From Bartonella elizabethae F9251 = ATCC 49927 (GTDB taxonomy: Bacteria > Pseudomonadota > Alphaproteobacteria > Rhizobiales > Rhizobiaceae), in the NCBI RefSeq assembly GCF_000518165.1, contig NZ_JADB01000003.1:215954-279953 (forward strand): DNA of 64,000 nucleotides, in the 5' to 3' direction. The notes under the pieces are model-generated. The model searched no databases. It was not told the origin of the DNA and was given only the letters and a program-made list of their open reading frames with translations. Each line of letters opens with the position of its first letter. The stretch's first letter is position 1. The position numbers and the translations under genes are program-made. Positions 8,765 to 20,687 of this stretch are shown here, piece after piece.

Positions 8765-10426
8765 TCAATTTTTATCGCGAAAATAATTGACAATAGGATA
8801 ACGACGATCGCGTCCGAAATTCTTGTAACTGATTTTTACACCGGGTGCAGATTGTCGCCTTTTATATTCAGCACCATAAAGAAGCTGTTCAATTTTCTCA
8901 ACAGTTTCTCGGACATGCCCACGTTGAACAATATCACAAATACTCATGTCATTTTCTACAAGAGATTGCAAAATATCATCTAGAATAGGATAAGGGGGTA
9001 GAGAATCTTCATCTTTTTGATTTTCCCGCAGCTCTGCAGAAGGTGCTTTTTCTATAATATTGAGGGGTATGACAATTCCTTCTGGTCCCTTTAAATGATG
9101 CAAATAATTTTTATTGCGCCACTCAGCTAATGCATAAACTTGCATTTTATAAATATCCTTAAGAGGATTAAAACCTCCATTCATATCACCATAAAGTGTT
9201 GCATATCCCACAGCAATTTCTGACTTATTGCCTGTTGTCACCACCATTGAACCAAATTTATTTGACAGAGCCATTAAAAGTGTACCGCGTATACGACTTT
9301 GAAGATTTTCTTCTGTTACATCAGAGGGTAAGCCTAAAAAAAGAGGCGATACTATATTCAAAAAAGCCTCAACAGCTTGCTCAATCGGTATGATTTCATA
9401 GTGACATCCCAAAAGATGGGCACATTTTTTGGCATCGTTTAATGATTCTTGTGAAGTATAATGATAAGGCATCATAAGAGTGCGAACCCTCTCAGCACCA
9501 AGAGCATCCACCGCCATTGCCGTACACAGGGCTGAATCAATGCCTCCTGAAAGACCAAGAATAACATCCTTAAAACCGTTTTTATTAACGTAATCTTTCA
9601 AACCTAAAACACAAGCTTGATAATCAGCCGCTAATCCATTGAAAAGACTTTCTTTCGGACCTGAAACACAGTGCCACCCTGTCGTTGTTCGTTGCCAATG
9701 ACTCAAAGCAAGATGGCTGTCAAAGTGTTTCATTTGAAACACCTTTTGACCTTGTCCATTTAAAGCAAAAGATCCTCCATCAAAAACCAGCTCATCTTGA
9801 CCACCAACTTGGTTAGCATAAATAATCGGCACTCCAGATTGTAGAGCTTGCATATGAATAATTTCTATACGTTTTAAGGTTTTATTACGATAGTAAGGAG
9901 ATCCGTTAAGGACCAGAATAATTTCAGCGCCTTTATCTTTAAGCTCTGTACTAAGAGAGAAATCATTCCAAATATCTTCACAAATGACTATTCCCAATTT
10001 TATCCCATGATAAATAATAGGCTCAGGTCGTGATCCGGAAGAAAATAGACGCTTTTCATCAAACTCAGCGTAATTAGGTAAATCAAACTTAAAGCTCTCG
10101 GCAATGACTCGTCCTTCATCAAGAAGCATGACACCGTTATAAATATTGCCATTACGCCTTAAAGGAAGACCAATGACAATTCCAGGCCCACCTAGCGTTA
10201 TTTTTGCTAATTTCTCAACAGCCTCTTCACATGTTTTTGTAAAAGAAGGCTTTAAAACAAGATCTTCCGGCGGATAAGCGCTTATAAAAAGCTCTGTAAA
10301 TAGAACAAGATCAGCCCCCTCTTCTTTAGCCTTTTGATGCGCCATAACGGCTAGAGAAAAATTCCCTTCAATATCACCGACAATAGGATTTAATTGGGCA
10401 ACGGCTACCCGAAAGTTATCTTTCAT
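8765..10426 (-). CDS. nadE: Glutamine-dependent NAD+ synthetase
   Basis: Makes NAD from deamido-NAD, ATP and glutamine. The N-terminal nitrilase-like amidohydrolase domain (about residues 5-265) supplies ammonia and shows its catalytic triad as Glu-45, Lys-113 and Cys-149 (VICEDIWN). The synthetase domain has the PP-loop SGGIDS near residue 293. Length is 553 residues when started at ATG 10426. A GTG five codons earlier (10441) is possible but has no better ribosome site. With nadK nearby, two steps of NAD(P) supply lie within 6 kb. Followed after 10 bases by the second gltX. Confidence 0.93.
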   Translation of the reverse strand: MKDNFRVAVAQLNPIVGDIEGNFSLAVMAHQKAKEEGADLVLFTELFISAYPPEDLVLKPSFTKTCEEAVEKLAKITLGGPGIVIGLPLRRNGNIYNGVMLLDEGRVIAESFKFDLPNYAEFDEKRLFSSGSRPEPIIYHGIKLGIVICEDIWNDFSLSTELKDKGAEIILVLNGSPYYRNKTLKRIEIIHMQALQSGVPIIYANQVGGQDELVFDGGSFALNGQGQKVFQMKHFDSHLALSHWQRTTTGWHCVSGPKESLFNGLAADYQACVLGLKDYVNKNGFKDVILGLSGGIDSALCTAMAVDALGAERVRTLMMPYHYTSQESLNDAKKCAHLLGCHYEIIPIEQAVEAFLNIVSPLFLGLPSDVTEENLQSRIRGTLLMALSNKFGSMVVTTGNKSEIAVGYATLYGDMNGGFNPLKDIYKMQVYALAEWRNKNYLHHLKGPEGIVIPLNIIEKAPSAELRENQKDEDSLPPYPILDDILQSLVENDMSICDIVQRGHVRETVEKIEQLLYGAEYKRRQSAPGVKISYKNFGRDRRYPIVNYFRDKN

Positions 10427-10550
10427 AAGTCTTTGTATCACTTCATCAGTTTGGCAACCACAACTTTATTCTTCACCATCGAAAATATTATTTTTTTAAT
10501 TCTTTTCGGCCATAATGATCTAAAATAAAAAATGCCAGAAAAATTTTTTC

Positions 10551-11930
10551 CTACCCACCAGCAACAAGTGCTAATGAATCAGCCACACGATTTTTTTTAA
10601 GGAGTTCAGCAACAAGAAAAGCTAATTCTAACGCTTGATCTGCATTTAATCGTGGATCACATTGCGTATGATAACGATCAGATAAGTCATCGATAGAAAT
10701 AGCATGCGCCCCGCCCGTACATTCCGTTACATCACGACCTGTCATCTCAATATGAATGCCTCCTGGATAGGTTCCCTCTCCACAATGTACTGCAAAAAAA
10801 TTCTCTACTTCTTTTAGAACATAATCAAAGGGACGCGTCTTATAACCATTGGCAGTAATTGTATTGCCATGCATTGGATCACATGACCATATAACCTCAC
10901 GCTTCTCGCGTTCAACGGCACGGATGAGTTTAGGCAGATAACTTTCAACCTTATCATAACCAAAGCGCGTAATAAGAGTAAGCCGCCCCGGCTCATTTTC
11001 AGGATTTAAAATATCAATTAATTTTAGAAGCTCATCAGACTCCATGGAAGGACCACACTTTAATCCTATAGGATTTTTAATGCCGCGACAATATTCAACA
11101 TGAGCATGGTCAATCTGACGTGTACGGTCACCAATCCATAACATATGACCAGATGTTGCATACCAATGCCCTGAAGTTGAATCAATACGAGTCAAAGCCT
11201 CTTCATAACCAAGCAAAAGCGCTTCATGACTGGTATAAAAAGATGTCTCCCGCAATGAAGAATGCGTTTTGGATGTAATCCCTATCGAACGCATAAAATC
11301 AATTGCTTCAGAAATACGCTCTGCCAATAATTCATAACGTTCCCCCTGCGGACTGTTAGAAATGAAACTCAACATCCATGTGTGAACATTTTCTAAATTA
11401 GCATAACCACCTTGCGAAAAAGCACGCAACAGATTAAGGGTTGCCGCTGATTGGCGATAAGCCATAGACATCCGTTGCGGATCTGGTATACGAGAATCGG
11501 CTCCAAATTCAATACCATTAATAATATCCCCCCGATAAGAAGGAAGCTCGACTCCCTCTTTGCTTTCGACATCAGAAGAGCGGGGCTTTGCAAATTGACC
11601 AGCAATACGACCAATTTTAACAACGGGTTTAGAACTCCCAAAGGTTAAAACAATCGCCATTTGCAAAAATACACGAAAAAAGTCACGAATATTATCAGCT
11701 TCATGTTCTGCAAAGCTTTCAGCACAATCACCACCTTGCAATAAAAAAGCTCTGCCTTTCGCAACAGCTGCTAATTCATTTTTTAAATCACGTGCTTCAC
11801 CGGCAAAAACCAAAGGCGGATATCTTCTCAGCTTTCGTTCAACATCTTCCAACATAGACTTATCCGGATAAGTCGGAACTTGCTTAATTGGCCTTTTTCT
11901 CCAAGAGTCAGGCGCCCATTCTTTTATCAT
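10551..11930 (-). CDS. 3-deoxy-7-phosphoheptulonate synthase, class II
   Basis: Condenses phosphoenolpyruvate and erythrose 4-phosphate, the first step of the shikimate pathway. The 459-residue sequence is of the plant/class II type: it opens [10 protein letters not shown], carries the metal-binding QGGDCAESF at residues 65-73, and has the later blocks [33 protein letters not shown] and GIHIEMTG. Full length for the family. It sits between gor and nadE on the same strand but with gaps over 70 bases, so it may have its own promoter. Usually feedback-regulated by aromatic compounds; no leader peptide or attenuator is visible upstream. Confidence 0.95.
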   Translation of the reverse strand: MIKEWAPDSWRKRPIKQVPTYPDKSMLEDVERKLRRYPPLVFAGEARDLKNELAAVAKGRAFLLQGGDCAESFAEHEADNIRDFFRVFLQMAIVLTFGSSKPVVKIGRIAGQFAKPRSSDVESKEGVELPSYRGDIINGIEFGADSRIPDPQRMSMAYRQSAATLNLLRAFSQGGYANLENVHTWMLSFISNSPQGERYELLAERISEAIDFMRSIGITSKTHSSLRETSFYTSHEALLLGYEEALTRIDSTSGHWYATSGHMLWIGDRTRQIDHAHVEYCRGIKNPIGLKCGPSMESDELLKLIDILNPENEPGRLTLITRFGYDKVESYLPKLIRAVEREKREVIWSCDPMHGNTITANGYKTRPFDYVLKEVENFFAVHCGEGTYPGGIHIEMTGRDVTECTGGAHAISIDDLSDRYHTQCDPRLNADQALELAFLVAELLKKNRVADSLALVAGG

Positions 11931-12002
11931 TATACTCTCTCTAAAAAATTAAGCTTCCAGCTTAGCATATCAAAAACTTTTTACCACACTATGGGGTGTT
12001 GT

Positions 12003-13394
12003 TTAATTCTCTATTTTCTTGCCATTTTCATATATATAACTTGGTTTATACATCGTTACCAACTCTTCTGCCATCGTTGGATGCACCGCCATCGTTTCAT
12101 CAAAAATATCCTTCGTCAACTTACCCTTGAGAGATATTCCAATAAGTTGCGCCATCTCACCAGCGTTTTCTCCTAAAATATGAGCGCCTACAACAATACG
12201 ACTTTCACCATCAACAATGAGCTTCATAAACATTTTTTCTGAACTACCGGAAAGAACATTCTTCATAGGACGAAAAACTGTCCGATAAATTTCAAGACGC
12301 TTATAACGCTGTATCGCCTCTTCTTCTGAAAGACCTACCGTTCCAATCTCAGGCTGTGAAAAAACTGCTGTTGTAATTAAATCATAATTAGGTTTTGTGG
12401 GAATATTTTCAAATGCTGTCTTAACAAAACACATTGCATCATGGATCGCAACAGGTGTTAATTGAATATGACCCGTTACATCCCCTACAGCCCAAATATG
12501 AGGGATATTTGTGGTCATTTTCTCATCAACAATAACACCACCAAAAGCATTAACTTCTATACCTGCCCTTTCAAGTCCTAAACCCACTGTATTGGGCATA
12601 CGCCCTGTGGCTAACATAACTTGATCCGTGTTGATCATTTGCCCATTTGATAAAAGAACATTATAGCAATTTTCTGCCGCCTGCACTTTAGAAATTGTTA
12701 CTCCATAGAGAATAGAAATCCCTTTTTCAATCATTGCATCATTGAGAAATTGTCGCAAATCGTGATCAAAATCACGAAGAATTAAATCACCTCGATGAAG
12801 GAGTGTCGTTTTTACACCTAACTCATGAAAAATATTAGCAAATTCAACACCAATATATCCTCCACCAACAATGACTATTGATTTTGGGAGTTCATCAAGA
12901 TCAAAAATCTCATTAGAAGTCAGACAAAAATCGACGCCTTCTATGGTCGTATTTGGTGCAACTTTTGCCCCCGTTGCAATCAAAATTTTTTCCGCAGTTA
13001 CCCGCTCACCCGTAGCAGAAAGCTCTAATGTGTGATCATCAATAAAAGTAGCACGACTTTCATAAATATGCACATTGTTAGTTTCTAACCCCTGACGATA
13101 CAGCCCTTCTAATCTTGATATTTCTTCATTTTTAGCCGCAACCAACTTTTTCCAGCTAAAAATTGGATCCGCATATTTCCACCCAAAACCCACGCTTTTC
13201 TTAAATTCTTTTGCATATTGTGAAGCATAAACATAAAGCTTTTTGGGAACACAACCACGAATAACACAAGTCCCCCCTATACGATATTCTTCTGCTATAG
13301 CGACACGCTTACCAAGACCTCCAGCAAGCCTTGCTGCACGTACCCCACCAGAACCACTTCCAATAACAAATAAATCAAAATCAAAAGAGCCCAC
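12003..13394 (-). CDS. gor: Glutathione-disulfide reductase
   Basis: A flavoprotein that reduces oxidised glutathione with NADPH. The 463 residues contain the FAD-binding GSGSGG (12-17) and the redox-active pair Cys-43/Cys-48 in GGTCVIRGCVPKK. The NADPH-binding GGGYIG comes next, then the FAD-binding AVGDVTG, and the C-terminal catalytic HPT motif near residue 445. The start is GTG at 13394, with GAAGGA six bases upstream. Gor protects thiols and supplies reduced glutathione for the cytoplasm. A 200-bp gap separates it from the DUF2059 gene, including that gene's terminator, so it is probably transcribed on its own. Confidence 0.95.
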   Translation of the reverse strand: MGSFDFDLFVIGSGSGGVRAARLAGGLGKRVAIAEEYRIGGTCVIRGCVPKKLYVYASQYAKEFKKSVGFGWKYADPIFSWKKLVAAKNEEISRLEGLYRQGLETNNVHIYESRATFIDDHTLELSATGERVTAEKILIATGAKVAPNTTIEGVDFCLTSNEIFDLDELPKSIVIVGGGYIGVEFANIFHELGVKTTLLHRGDLILRDFDHDLRQFLNDAMIEKGISILYGVTISKVQAAENCYNVLLSNGQMINTDQVMLATGRMPNTVGLGLERAGIEVNAFGGVIVDEKMTTNIPHIWAVGDVTGHIQLTPVAIHDAMCFVKTAFENIPTKPNYDLITTAVFSQPEIGTVGLSEEEAIQRYKRLEIYRTVFRPMKNVLSGSSEKMFMKLIVDGESRIVVGAHILGENAGEMAQLIGISLKGKLTKDIFDETMAVHPTMAEELVTMYKPSYIYENGKKIEN

Positions 13395-13525
13395 AAACTA
13401 TTCCTTCTCATATATTTGTAATGATAGGCTAAAGTCATTTATTATTAAATGAAAGTCTTTTTTCTTTTAAAAGAATATTTTTCTATAAAGCAATAGTCTA
13501 AAAGGACAGACTCTTAATAAAATAT

Positions 13526-13552
13526 TAAAAACGGCGGAAAAACCGCCGCTTT
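13526..13552 (-). terminator. Intrinsic terminator after the DUF2059 gene
   Basis: On the - strand CGGCGG, TTTTT loop, CCGCCG is followed directly by TTTTT. The stem spans 13532-13548. A-rich flanks also make the + strand readable as a weaker terminator. Confidence 0.8.
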
Positions 13553-13596
13553 TAAAAAATCAGAAATTGCAGATTACTGTCACTATATCAATCAAG

Positions 13597-14154
13597 TTAT
13601 TTTTTATTTTCTGGAGCTTCTGATTTTGGAGGTATCGTAGAATTATTCAAATTAAGTGTTTCAGACATTTCTTTTTTCACATTTTCTACAAGATCCTGCA
13701 TAAGAGCAGAACGCCATACATCAAATGTAGAATAGGAATCACGTGCAATATTAGGAACCTCTGTCAAAAACTTTTTACCAGTATCAGAATTATAAAATGC
13801 TGTGATTGCATCAAGCTCTTTTTGAGTAAAATATTTTGCATACACATGAGCAATCTCTTTTTCTAGATCAGAGCGCCTTTTAATTAAAGCAAGCGCTTGC
13901 TTATCAACGATATCAGAAATAGCTGTTGCCAAATTCGGATCATCACTGATCAGTTCATTTTTAAAATCATGAACTGCGTTCGGTAAAAAATTATCAAATT
14001 GATCCGTTGCATGAATGGCCCTAATCGCCTTTCGAGCTGAATCTAAATGTTGATCACTCACACCTTGTGCATAAACCATTCCAATATTCACAAAAAAAAT
14101 GATCATTGCACCCAAATATATGAAAAAACGCTGAAAAGAAAATATTATTCTCAT
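13597..14154 (-). CDS. DUF2059 domain-containing exported protein
   Basis: This 185-residue protein starts with a signal peptide: basic start, hydrophobic stretch of residues 6-27, and likely cleavage after VYAQG or just before it. It is followed by an all-helical region typical of DUF2059. The 'YAKYFTQKELDAITAFYNSDTGKKFL' region, given here only by its ends YAKYFTQKEL and DTGKKFLTE, is the core of that domain. The last 20 residues are Pro/Glu/Lys-rich. Molecular function is unknown; family members are periplasmic. It follows rpiA by about 100 bases on the same strand and is closed by a strong hairpin terminator. Confidence 0.85.
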   Translation of the reverse strand: MRIIFSFQRFFIYLGAMIIFFVNIGMVYAQGVSDQHLDSARKAIRAIHATDQFDNFLPNAVHDFKNELISDDPNLATAISDIVDKQALALIKRRSDLEKEIAHVYAKYFTQKELDAITAFYNSDTGKKFLTEVPNIARDSYSTFDVWRSALMQDLVENVKKEMSETLNLNNSTIPPKSEAPENKK

Positions 14155-14250
14155 TTAATGATTACCCCAATCGCTAATTATAATTTAAATTCGTTATTCT
14201 ACCCAAAATCTTTTTTATTGTGCTAACATATCACCATGTAAATGTCTTTT

Positions 14251-14955
14251 CTAAAAATCAAATGGTTCTAAAACTTTTATTTGACCATCCGCCATAGCGA
14301 CAATTGCACGTGAAGCCAATCCCAAAAAAAGACCATGTTCAACAACACCAGGAATGGCAAGAAGCGCATCCGATAATAATTGGGGCTGCAAAATGCATCC
14401 CCAAAATGCATCAAAAATAAAATGACCACCATCTGTTTTAAAAGGATTTTTTCCATCCATTCGCAATGCAATTTCTCCAGAAAGTCCTAAATCCCCCGCG
14501 ACTTTTTCGATGGCTTTGCGTGTTGTATAGATACCAAATGGATTCACTTCAATCGGTAGTGCAAAAGCACCAAGTCTTTTGACTATCTTTGTTTCATCAG
14601 CAATGACAAGCATTGCACGAGATGCCGATGCAACAATTTTCTCATACAACAATGCTCCCCCTCCCCCTTTAATGAGCATCATTTCAGGACCAATTTCATC
14701 TGCTCCGTCAATATCCAGATCCAGTTCAGGTATTTGTTCTAAAGTGCGAACAGGTACCCCAAACTTATGACAGAGTTGTTCAGAATATCGTGAAGTCGCA
14801 ACACCAGTCACCCGCAGACCATCCGCAACACGCTCACCAAGAAGACGAATAAATTCATTAACAGTTGACCCCGATCCGATGCCAAGCCGCATATCATCTT
14901 CAATAAATTCAAGCGCTTTAATAGCCGCTCTCTTTTTTAACTGCTGAACATCCAT
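14251..14955 (-). CDS. rpiA: Ribose-5-phosphate isomerase A
   Basis: Interconverts ribose 5-phosphate and ribulose 5-phosphate in the pentose phosphate pathway. The 234 residues show the phosphate-binding GSGST (27-31), the catalytic DGADE (83-87) and KGGGGAL (96-102), plus the C-terminal 'VVEHGLF' block. Length is normal. ATG at 14955 begins MDVQQLKK, a typical N-terminus. The gene heads a probable two-gene unit with the DUF2059 gene. About 340 bases without a gene precede it. Confidence 0.95.
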   Translation of the reverse strand: MDVQQLKKRAAIKALEFIEDDMRLGIGSGSTVNEFIRLLGERVADGLRVTGVATSRYSEQLCHKFGVPVRTLEQIPELDLDIDGADEIGPEMMLIKGGGGALLYEKIVASASRAMLVIADETKIVKRLGAFALPIEVNPFGIYTTRKAIEKVAGDLGLSGEIALRMDGKNPFKTDGGHFIFDAFWGCILQPQLLSDALLAIPGVVEHGLFLGLASRAIVAMADGQIKVLEPFDF

Positions 14956-15293
14956 GAATGACTTTACCTTTTATCCGCAAACAACATTTACCACCACTCT
15001 TGCCACCAATAACAATGATAATAAAAGGCAGCCTCTTAAACTCAGTCTATCTAAACTTAACCGTCATCTTTCTCTTGAAGAGATGTTACTCGTTATAGAA
15101 ATATATGATAAGAATAAAATAGGATAATCAACAATTATCTTTTTTATTTCTTCGAGAAAAGTTGTTGGGGCTTTTCCTCATTCACAATGCAATTGATAAA
15201 CTGATCAATTTAAAAAACGTAAAAATGTATCAGAAAAATCTTCTGTTATTTTTTGTTTTGTCAAGTATCCAGATATGAAAAAAATGCGATAAA
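14956..15293. other. Intergenic region between rpiA and comEC, no gene seen
   Basis: About 340 AT-rich bases upstream of rpiA and downstream of comEC. It presumably holds the rpiA promoter, but no clear -35/-10 pair stands out. No RNA gene or repeat was recognised. Confidence 0.4.
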
Positions 15294-17570
15294 TTATGGG
15301 ATTTTTTGTGAATGCTGTCTGTGCATATTCCACGGTCTATGAAACCCTCGTGAAGACCAAATAATATCCCCGCCTTTAGTCACCATAACGCTTCCTCGTG
15401 ATAATACTTGTTGAGGCGTAAAGGTTATTTTTGCCTTCTTATGACATGTTGGATTCTGCATTACAAATGTCTGAATGAGGATATCTGCCTCTATACAGTG
15501 ATCTATTTTTTCACGTAAAATGATAATTTTTAATCCATTCTCTAATAAGGATGTGCATATATAATGATCACAAATAAATTGTCCAAGAAACGAAGGACCA
15601 TACTTTGTTGGTTTAATTGTTTCATTCAAATGAAATGACTTTTTCCAGATGGATGTCGTAAACTTAGAATAATGGTAACGATCAATATATAATTTTTTAT
15701 CCTGGATAACACCCACAAAACGCATATTATCTGCTATAATCAATTGTACAGGTGAATGCATTATACAAATAGAAATACCAGCTACAATAAAAAGATTAAA
15801 AAAGAGCCTGATGGGTGTTCTGCAAAAAGTCAGTCCAACCAAGCCTATGCTCAATAAAACTAACGCAGACAACGGCATAAAACCAGGATTCAAATCAGGA
15901 GAAATAGTCTTGATAGCATGTGCAATCTTTATCACAAGATCAACACCAAATCCCATAATTTGAAGAGGAAGCCATTCGAATCCTCCTAACATTGCAAGAA
16001 CTGCGATTAATCCGAAAGGGATAACCAAAATTGAGATGATAGGCAAAGCAAAAGCATTACTGATAATGCTTAAAGATGCCATATTAGAAAAATGATAAGC
16101 AGCATAAATTCCACTTGCACTCCCTGCTATAAGCGAAGATGCACATGTTGAAAATATTGATATAAAAGCGAAATTTATCACTTTTTCTCCAACATAAGAG
16201 GAGATTATTTTTCTTGTACGAAAAAGTGACCTTCTGCTCCACCAATCAAAAAAAGCAATCAAAGCAGCCGTCGCAGAAAAAGACATTTGAAAGCTAGGAC
16301 CTAATATTTCATGGGGTCTAATCGCTAGAGTTATCAACCCCGCAATAGAAAAATTACGCATTGTGATAGCTGAGCGATTACATAATATAGCAACCAACAT
16401 GACAGCAATCATCACAAAACTTCTTTGTGCTGATATTGCTAAGCCCGACAAGAGTAAATAAAAAGCTGTTATCATAAATGCAACGATAGCAGCCAATTTT
16501 TTACTGGAATAATAGGAAGAAAAAACTGGAAAAAATGCTAAAAAGCTACGGATAGTCAAAAGAACTAGTCCGCTCAACAGAGCCATATGTAAACCTGATA
16601 TGGATAAAATATGGGCTAATCCAGCCACACGCAGTGCCTCATTTGTCTCATTTGAAATACCAGCACGCTGTCCTGTTATGAGAGCTGCCGCAACACTTCC
16701 CTTTTCTCCTTCAAGGGCTAGACGGATTCTTTGTGTCATCTTCATGCGTAAATTTTCAATTTTCTGCAGAACAATAGCGAATATTCCATCAGACTGCGAA
16801 ATGGATATTTTTCTTGGTTTTCCTAAATAAACGCCTTGCGCCCCAATCCCTTTAAAATAATTATGAAAACTAAAATCGTAGCCTCCTGGACGCACCGGTC
16901 CAGAGAATGCACGAAGCTTAACCTTCCCATAGAGTCCATCACCAATTACTAATCCAGATGGCAAATATCTTGCCGATAAACGAACACGATGAAGACTATG
17001 GTGTAATATGGGCTTTTCTGTACTTACAACATCCAAGACTAAACGAAATCCCCCTTTGGGGACTGATTCAATAGAAACAATTCTTCCCGTTAATGTAGTG
17101 ACAATATCTCTGCTTAACATGGGTGTTGCAATACGCCATGTTTCTATTTTTGCCGCCAAAGCTCCCAATACAATACAAAACAAAAATCCCACGAGAATCC
17201 ATATTTTTCGATAAAAACGCGCAATATAGAATATTCCCCAAAAGATGCTAACCAATGCCCCCAATTGTTCCCAACTTGGCTCCTGTTCTAAATGAAAATA
17301 AAAAATGATTCCTAGGGAAAAAAAGACTAAAATCAGTGAAAAATGGATACCAAAAGAAACTTCTTTATCAATACAATCCGCTAACCATTTTCTAATAACG
17401 ATGATTGCTTCTTTGAAAGGCATCAATAAAAAAAGATTTTGTTGGTTATAAATACTATTCTTTGTATCATCACAGCTAGAAAAAATACTCCGCCCTATTT
17501 GACATGCGTTTTTTCTTTCTATAACAGATTTTACGGATAAACTCTTTTTAACTTTGCTTTGATTAAACAT
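15294..17570 (-). CDS. comEC: ComEC/Rec2 family competence protein
   Basis: Inner-membrane channel protein for uptake of single-stranded DNA in natural transformation. The 758-residue protein has N-terminal membrane helices and a soluble OB-like DUF4131 part (about 140-260). The Competence domain follows: HILSISGLHMALLSG near residue 330 and a run of helices to about 610. The C-terminal part is soluble but lacks the metal-binding HxHxDH of a full metallo-beta-lactamase domain, as in many alphaproteobacteria. Work on Bartonella links competence proteins to uptake of gene-transfer-agent DNA. That this copy does so is inference. Divergent from gltX across 112 bases. Confidence 0.9.
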   Translation of the reverse strand: MFNQSKVKKSLSVKSVIERKNACQIGRSIFSSCDDTKNSIYNQQNLFLLMPFKEAIIVIRKWLADCIDKEVSFGIHFSLILVFFSLGIIFYFHLEQEPSWEQLGALVSIFWGIFYIARFYRKIWILVGFLFCIVLGALAAKIETWRIATPMLSRDIVTTLTGRIVSIESVPKGGFRLVLDVVSTEKPILHHSLHRVRLSARYLPSGLVIGDGLYGKVKLRAFSGPVRPGGYDFSFHNYFKGIGAQGVYLGKPRKISISQSDGIFAIVLQKIENLRMKMTQRIRLALEGEKGSVAAALITGQRAGISNETNEALRVAGLAHILSISGLHMALLSGLVLLTIRSFLAFFPVFSSYYSSKKLAAIVAFMITAFYLLLSGLAISAQRSFVMIAVMLVAILCNRSAITMRNFSIAGLITLAIRPHEILGPSFQMSFSATAALIAFFDWWSRRSLFRTRKIISSYVGEKVINFAFISIFSTCASSLIAGSASGIYAAYHFSNMASLSIISNAFALPIISILVIPFGLIAVLAMLGGFEWLPLQIMGFGVDLVIKIAHAIKTISPDLNPGFMPLSALVLLSIGLVGLTFCRTPIRLFFNLFIVAGISICIMHSPVQLIIADNMRFVGVIQDKKLYIDRYHYSKFTTSIWKKSFHLNETIKPTKYGPSFLGQFICDHYICTSLLENGLKIIILREKIDHCIEADILIQTFVMQNPTCHKKAKITFTPQQVLSRGSVMVTKGGDIIWSSRGFHRPWNMHRQHSQKIP

Positions 17571-17682
17571 CCGCCCCCCACTTTAACGCGCAATGCGGCT
17601 ATTCACACCCCGTTACCTATGCTAACATAACTTTTCTATAAAGTTCCATAAGTAATATCTCAATTTAAAGGAAAATATACTC

Positions 17683-19113
17683 GTGTCTGTTATTACTCGC
17701 TTTGCTCCCTCTCCCACAGGATTCCTTCATATTGGTGGCGCTCGTACTGCTCTTTTTAATTGGCTTTATGCAAAACATACCGGTGGAAAAATGCTTCTAC
17801 GTATTGAAGATACAGACCGAGAACGCTCAACAGAAGCAGCTGTAAAAGCCATTATAGATGGCTTACACTGGATGGGACTTAGTTATGATGGTTCCCCTAT
17901 TTCACAATTCGAACGTGCAGAACGTCACCGCCAAATCGCCGAACAGTTGGTCAAAAATGGCAAAGCATATTATTGTTATGCCTCACCTGAAGAGTTAGCT
18001 GAAATGCGTGAAAAAGCCCGTGCAGAAGGACGCCCTCCTCGTTATGATGGACGTTGGCGTAACCGAGACATTTCTGAAGCGCCTCAAGGTATCAAACCTG
18101 TTATTCGCATCAAAGCCCCTGAAGAAGGAGAAACAGTTGTACACGACCGTGTTCAAGGTGATGTTCGTTTTCCTAATAAAGATTTAGATGACTTTATTAT
18201 TTTGCGTTCTGATGGTTCGCCTACCTATATGCACGCTGTTGTCGTTGATGATCACGATATGGGTGTCACACATATCATACGGGGTGATGATCATCTAACC
18301 AATGCAGCCCGACAAACGATCATCTTTAAAGCTATGGGTTGGGATATTCCTGTTATGGCCCATATTCCTCTTATCCATGGTGAAAACGGTGCAAAATTAT
18401 CAAAGCGGCATGGTGCGCTCGGTGTTGATGCTTATCGAACAATGGGATACCTTCCTGCTGCTTTGCGCAATTACCTTGTCCGTTTAGGGTGGAGCCATGG
18501 TGATGACGAACTCATGTCACTTAAAGATATGATTTCTTGGTTTGATATTGAAGATATTAACAAAGGTGCTGCTCGTTTCGACCTCAAAAAGCTTGATTCC
18601 ATCAACGGACATTATATGCGCATGAGCAAGGATCAAGAACTTTTTGATGCTGCTCTTGATATTCTACCAGAAACCGATGGGGGAGCACAAATCATTGAAA
18701 GACTTGATGAACAACGTCGTGTTCAATTTTTTAAAGCAATCCCACATTTGAAAGAGCGTTCAAAAACACTGTGCGAACTGATTGACAATGCCTCATTCAT
18801 TTTTACGCAAAGACCATTAAAGCTTAATGAAAAGGCACAGACTCTCTTGGATAAAAATGGACGAACCATTTTAAATGATCTTTATTTTGCCCTGAAAGCT
18901 TGCCCCTCTTGGGATACAAAAGCCCTTGATGAAACTCTTCGCTCTTATATCCAAACACAGAATCTTAAATTTGGATCGATTGCTCAGCCACTTCGTGCAG
19001 CTCTTACAGGGTGTACCACATCGCCAGGTGTTTTGGATGTTCTTACTTTATTGGGACGCGATGAATCTCTTCATCGCATCAATGATCAGCTTATCACAAC
19101 AATAGGTTCATAA
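17683..19113 (+). CDS. gltX: Glutamyl-tRNA synthetase, main copy
   Basis: Charges tRNA with glutamate. The 476-residue protein begins at GTG with an AAAGGA site upstream and reads [23 protein letters not shown] serves as the HIGH motif (residues 16-19) and KLSKRHG is the KMSKS loop. The anticodon-binding helical domain follows from about residue 310. It is the second GluRS in the window, on the opposite strand about 9 kb from the first. The two differ clearly in the KMSKS region (SKRHGALGV here against SKRNNDLSI), so this is an old paralogy rather than a recent duplication. Confidence 0.95.
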   Translation: MSVITRFAPSPTGFLHIGGARTALFNWLYAKHTGGKMLLRIEDTDRERSTEAAVKAIIDGLHWMGLSYDGSPISQFERAERHRQIAEQLVKNGKAYYCYASPEELAEMREKARAEGRPPRYDGRWRNRDISEAPQGIKPVIRIKAPEEGETVVHDRVQGDVRFPNKDLDDFIILRSDGSPTYMHAVVVDDHDMGVTHIIRGDDHLTNAARQTIIFKAMGWDIPVMAHIPLIHGENGAKLSKRHGALGVDAYRTMGYLPAALRNYLVRLGWSHGDDELMSLKDMISWFDIEDINKGAARFDLKKLDSINGHYMRMSKDQELFDAALDILPETDGGAQIIERLDEQRRVQFFKAIPHLKERSKTLCELIDNASFIFTQRPLKLNEKAQTLLDKNGRTILNDLYFALKACPSWDTKALDETLRSYIQTQNLKFGSIAQPLRAALTGCTTSPGVLDVLTLLGRDESLHRINDQLITTIGS

Positions 19114-19134
19114 TGTGTACTGAGTATATCTCTT

Positions 19135-19153
19135 TACATGAGTATCTCATGTA
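19135..19153 (+). terminator. Weak hairpin after gltX
   Basis: TACATGAG-TAT-CTCATGTA forms an 8-bp perfect stem shortly after the gltX stop. A T-run follows only about 25 bases later, so termination strength is uncertain. Confidence 0.35.
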
Positions 19154-19380
19154 GATACTTCAACGCAATCTAAAAGAGTTTTTTTATTTTATATCATTGA
19201 AATACAGTTTTTATTGAGTAATAATGATCAATAATGAAATATTTTTAGATTGCATGTCCTCATTTTTAGAGGCAATCTACCCTCAATATAAGTAAGAAAA
19301 GCTTCAATTATTATATATCTCGCACTCTCATGAAGCAGAGTTTTAATTTATAGAAGAGAAGGATCTGAAAGGAATACCGA

Positions 19381-20676
19381 ATGTCTGAGAATAACGCACA
19401 TATTATTGTGAACGATAAAAAAGTAGAACTTCCCCTGCGTAAAGGCACGAGTGGACCCGAGGTTATCGAAATCGCTTCTCTCTACAAAAAAACCAATATT
19501 TTTACTTATGATCCTGGTTTTACTTCAACAGCTTCTTGTGAATCAAAAATTACTTACATTGATGGCGATAAAGGAATATTGCTTTATCGTGGATACCCTA
19601 TCGACCAATTAGCTGAAAAAGGTGACTTCCTCGAAAGTTGTTATCTTCTTCTTTATGGGGAACTCCCAACACAGCAAGAAAAAAATGACTTTGATCGATG
19701 TATCATGCAGCATACAATGGTCCACGAACAATTTTCACGCTTTTTCCACGGCTTTCGTCGTGACTCCCATCCCATGGCTGTCATGGTTGCCTGCCTTGGT
19801 GCTATGTCTGCGTTCTATCACGACTCTATTGATATTACAGATCCTCACCAGAGAATGATTGCTTCTGTTCGTCTGATCTCAAAAGTACCAACACTTGCTG
19901 CTATGGCCTATAAATATAGTATTGGACAAGCATTTGTTTATCCACGCAATGATCTTAGTTATGCTGCAAATTTCCTCCGTATGTGTTTTGCTGTTCCTTG
20001 TGAAGAATATAAAATAAACCCTGTGCTTGCCCGAGCAATGGATCAAATCTTTATCCTTCATGCAGATCATGAACAAAATGCTTCTACATCGACAGTCCGT
20101 CTTGCTGGATCATCAGGGGCTAATCCGTTTGCCTGTATTGCAGCAGGTGTTGCATGCCTTTGGGGGCCAGCCCATGGTGGCGCCAATGAAGCATGCCTAA
20201 AAATGCTACAGGAAATCGGTTCTATTAAAAGAATTCCTGAATTTATTGCTCGTGCAAAAGATAAAAATGATCCTTTCCGCCTTATGGGCTTTGGTCACCG
20301 TGTCTATAAAAATTATGACCCACGTGCAAAAATCATGCAAAAAACTTGTCATGAAGTTTTAAAAGAGCTCAATATTCAAGATGATCCGCTTCTTGATATT
20401 GCAATAGAACTGGAAAAAATTGCCTTAAGTGATGAATACTTTATTGAGAAAAAGCTTTATCCCAACGTTGATTTCTATTCCGGTATTACATTAAAAGCTC
20501 TAGGCTTTCCAACCGAAATGTTTACTGTTCTTTTTGCATTAGCACGCAGTGTCGGGTGGGTAGCACAGTGGAAAGAAATGATTGAAGATCCTGCACAAAA
20601 AATTGGTCGTCCTCGACAACTCTATACAGGCTATGCTACGCGTGACTATGTTCCTATAGATAAGCGTGTTAATTAA
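19381..20676 (+). CDS. gltA: Citrate synthase
   Basis: Condenses acetyl-CoA and oxaloacetate to citrate, the entry step of the TCA cycle. The 431 residues match the hexameric type II enzyme. The small N-terminal beta domain precedes 'TFDPGF'-like sequence, catalytic His lies in [10 protein letters not shown], a second His in [15 protein letters not shown], and Asp in NVDFYSG. ATG follows AAAGGA by seven bases. It is the gene widely used to type Bartonella. It ends at a strong hairpin terminator and appears to be transcribed alone, with about 270 bases upstream. Confidence 0.97.
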   Translation: MSENNAHIIVNDKKVELPLRKGTSGPEVIEIASLYKKTNIFTYDPGFTSTASCESKITYIDGDKGILLYRGYPIDQLAEKGDFLESCYLLLYGELPTQQEKNDFDRCIMQHTMVHEQFSRFFHGFRRDSHPMAVMVACLGAMSAFYHDSIDITDPHQRMIASVRLISKVPTLAAMAYKYSIGQAFVYPRNDLSYAANFLRMCFAVPCEEYKINPVLARAMDQIFILHADHEQNASTSTVRLAGSSGANPFACIAAGVACLWGPAHGGANEACLKMLQEIGSIKRIPEFIARAKDKNDPFRLMGFGHRVYKNYDPRAKIMQKTCHEVLKELNIQDDPLLDIAIELEKIALSDEYFIEKKLYPNVDFYSGITLKALGFPTEMFTVLFALARSVGWVAQWKEMIEDPAQKIGRPRQLYTGYATRDYVPIDKRVN

Positions 20677-20687
20677 AGAAAGAAATC

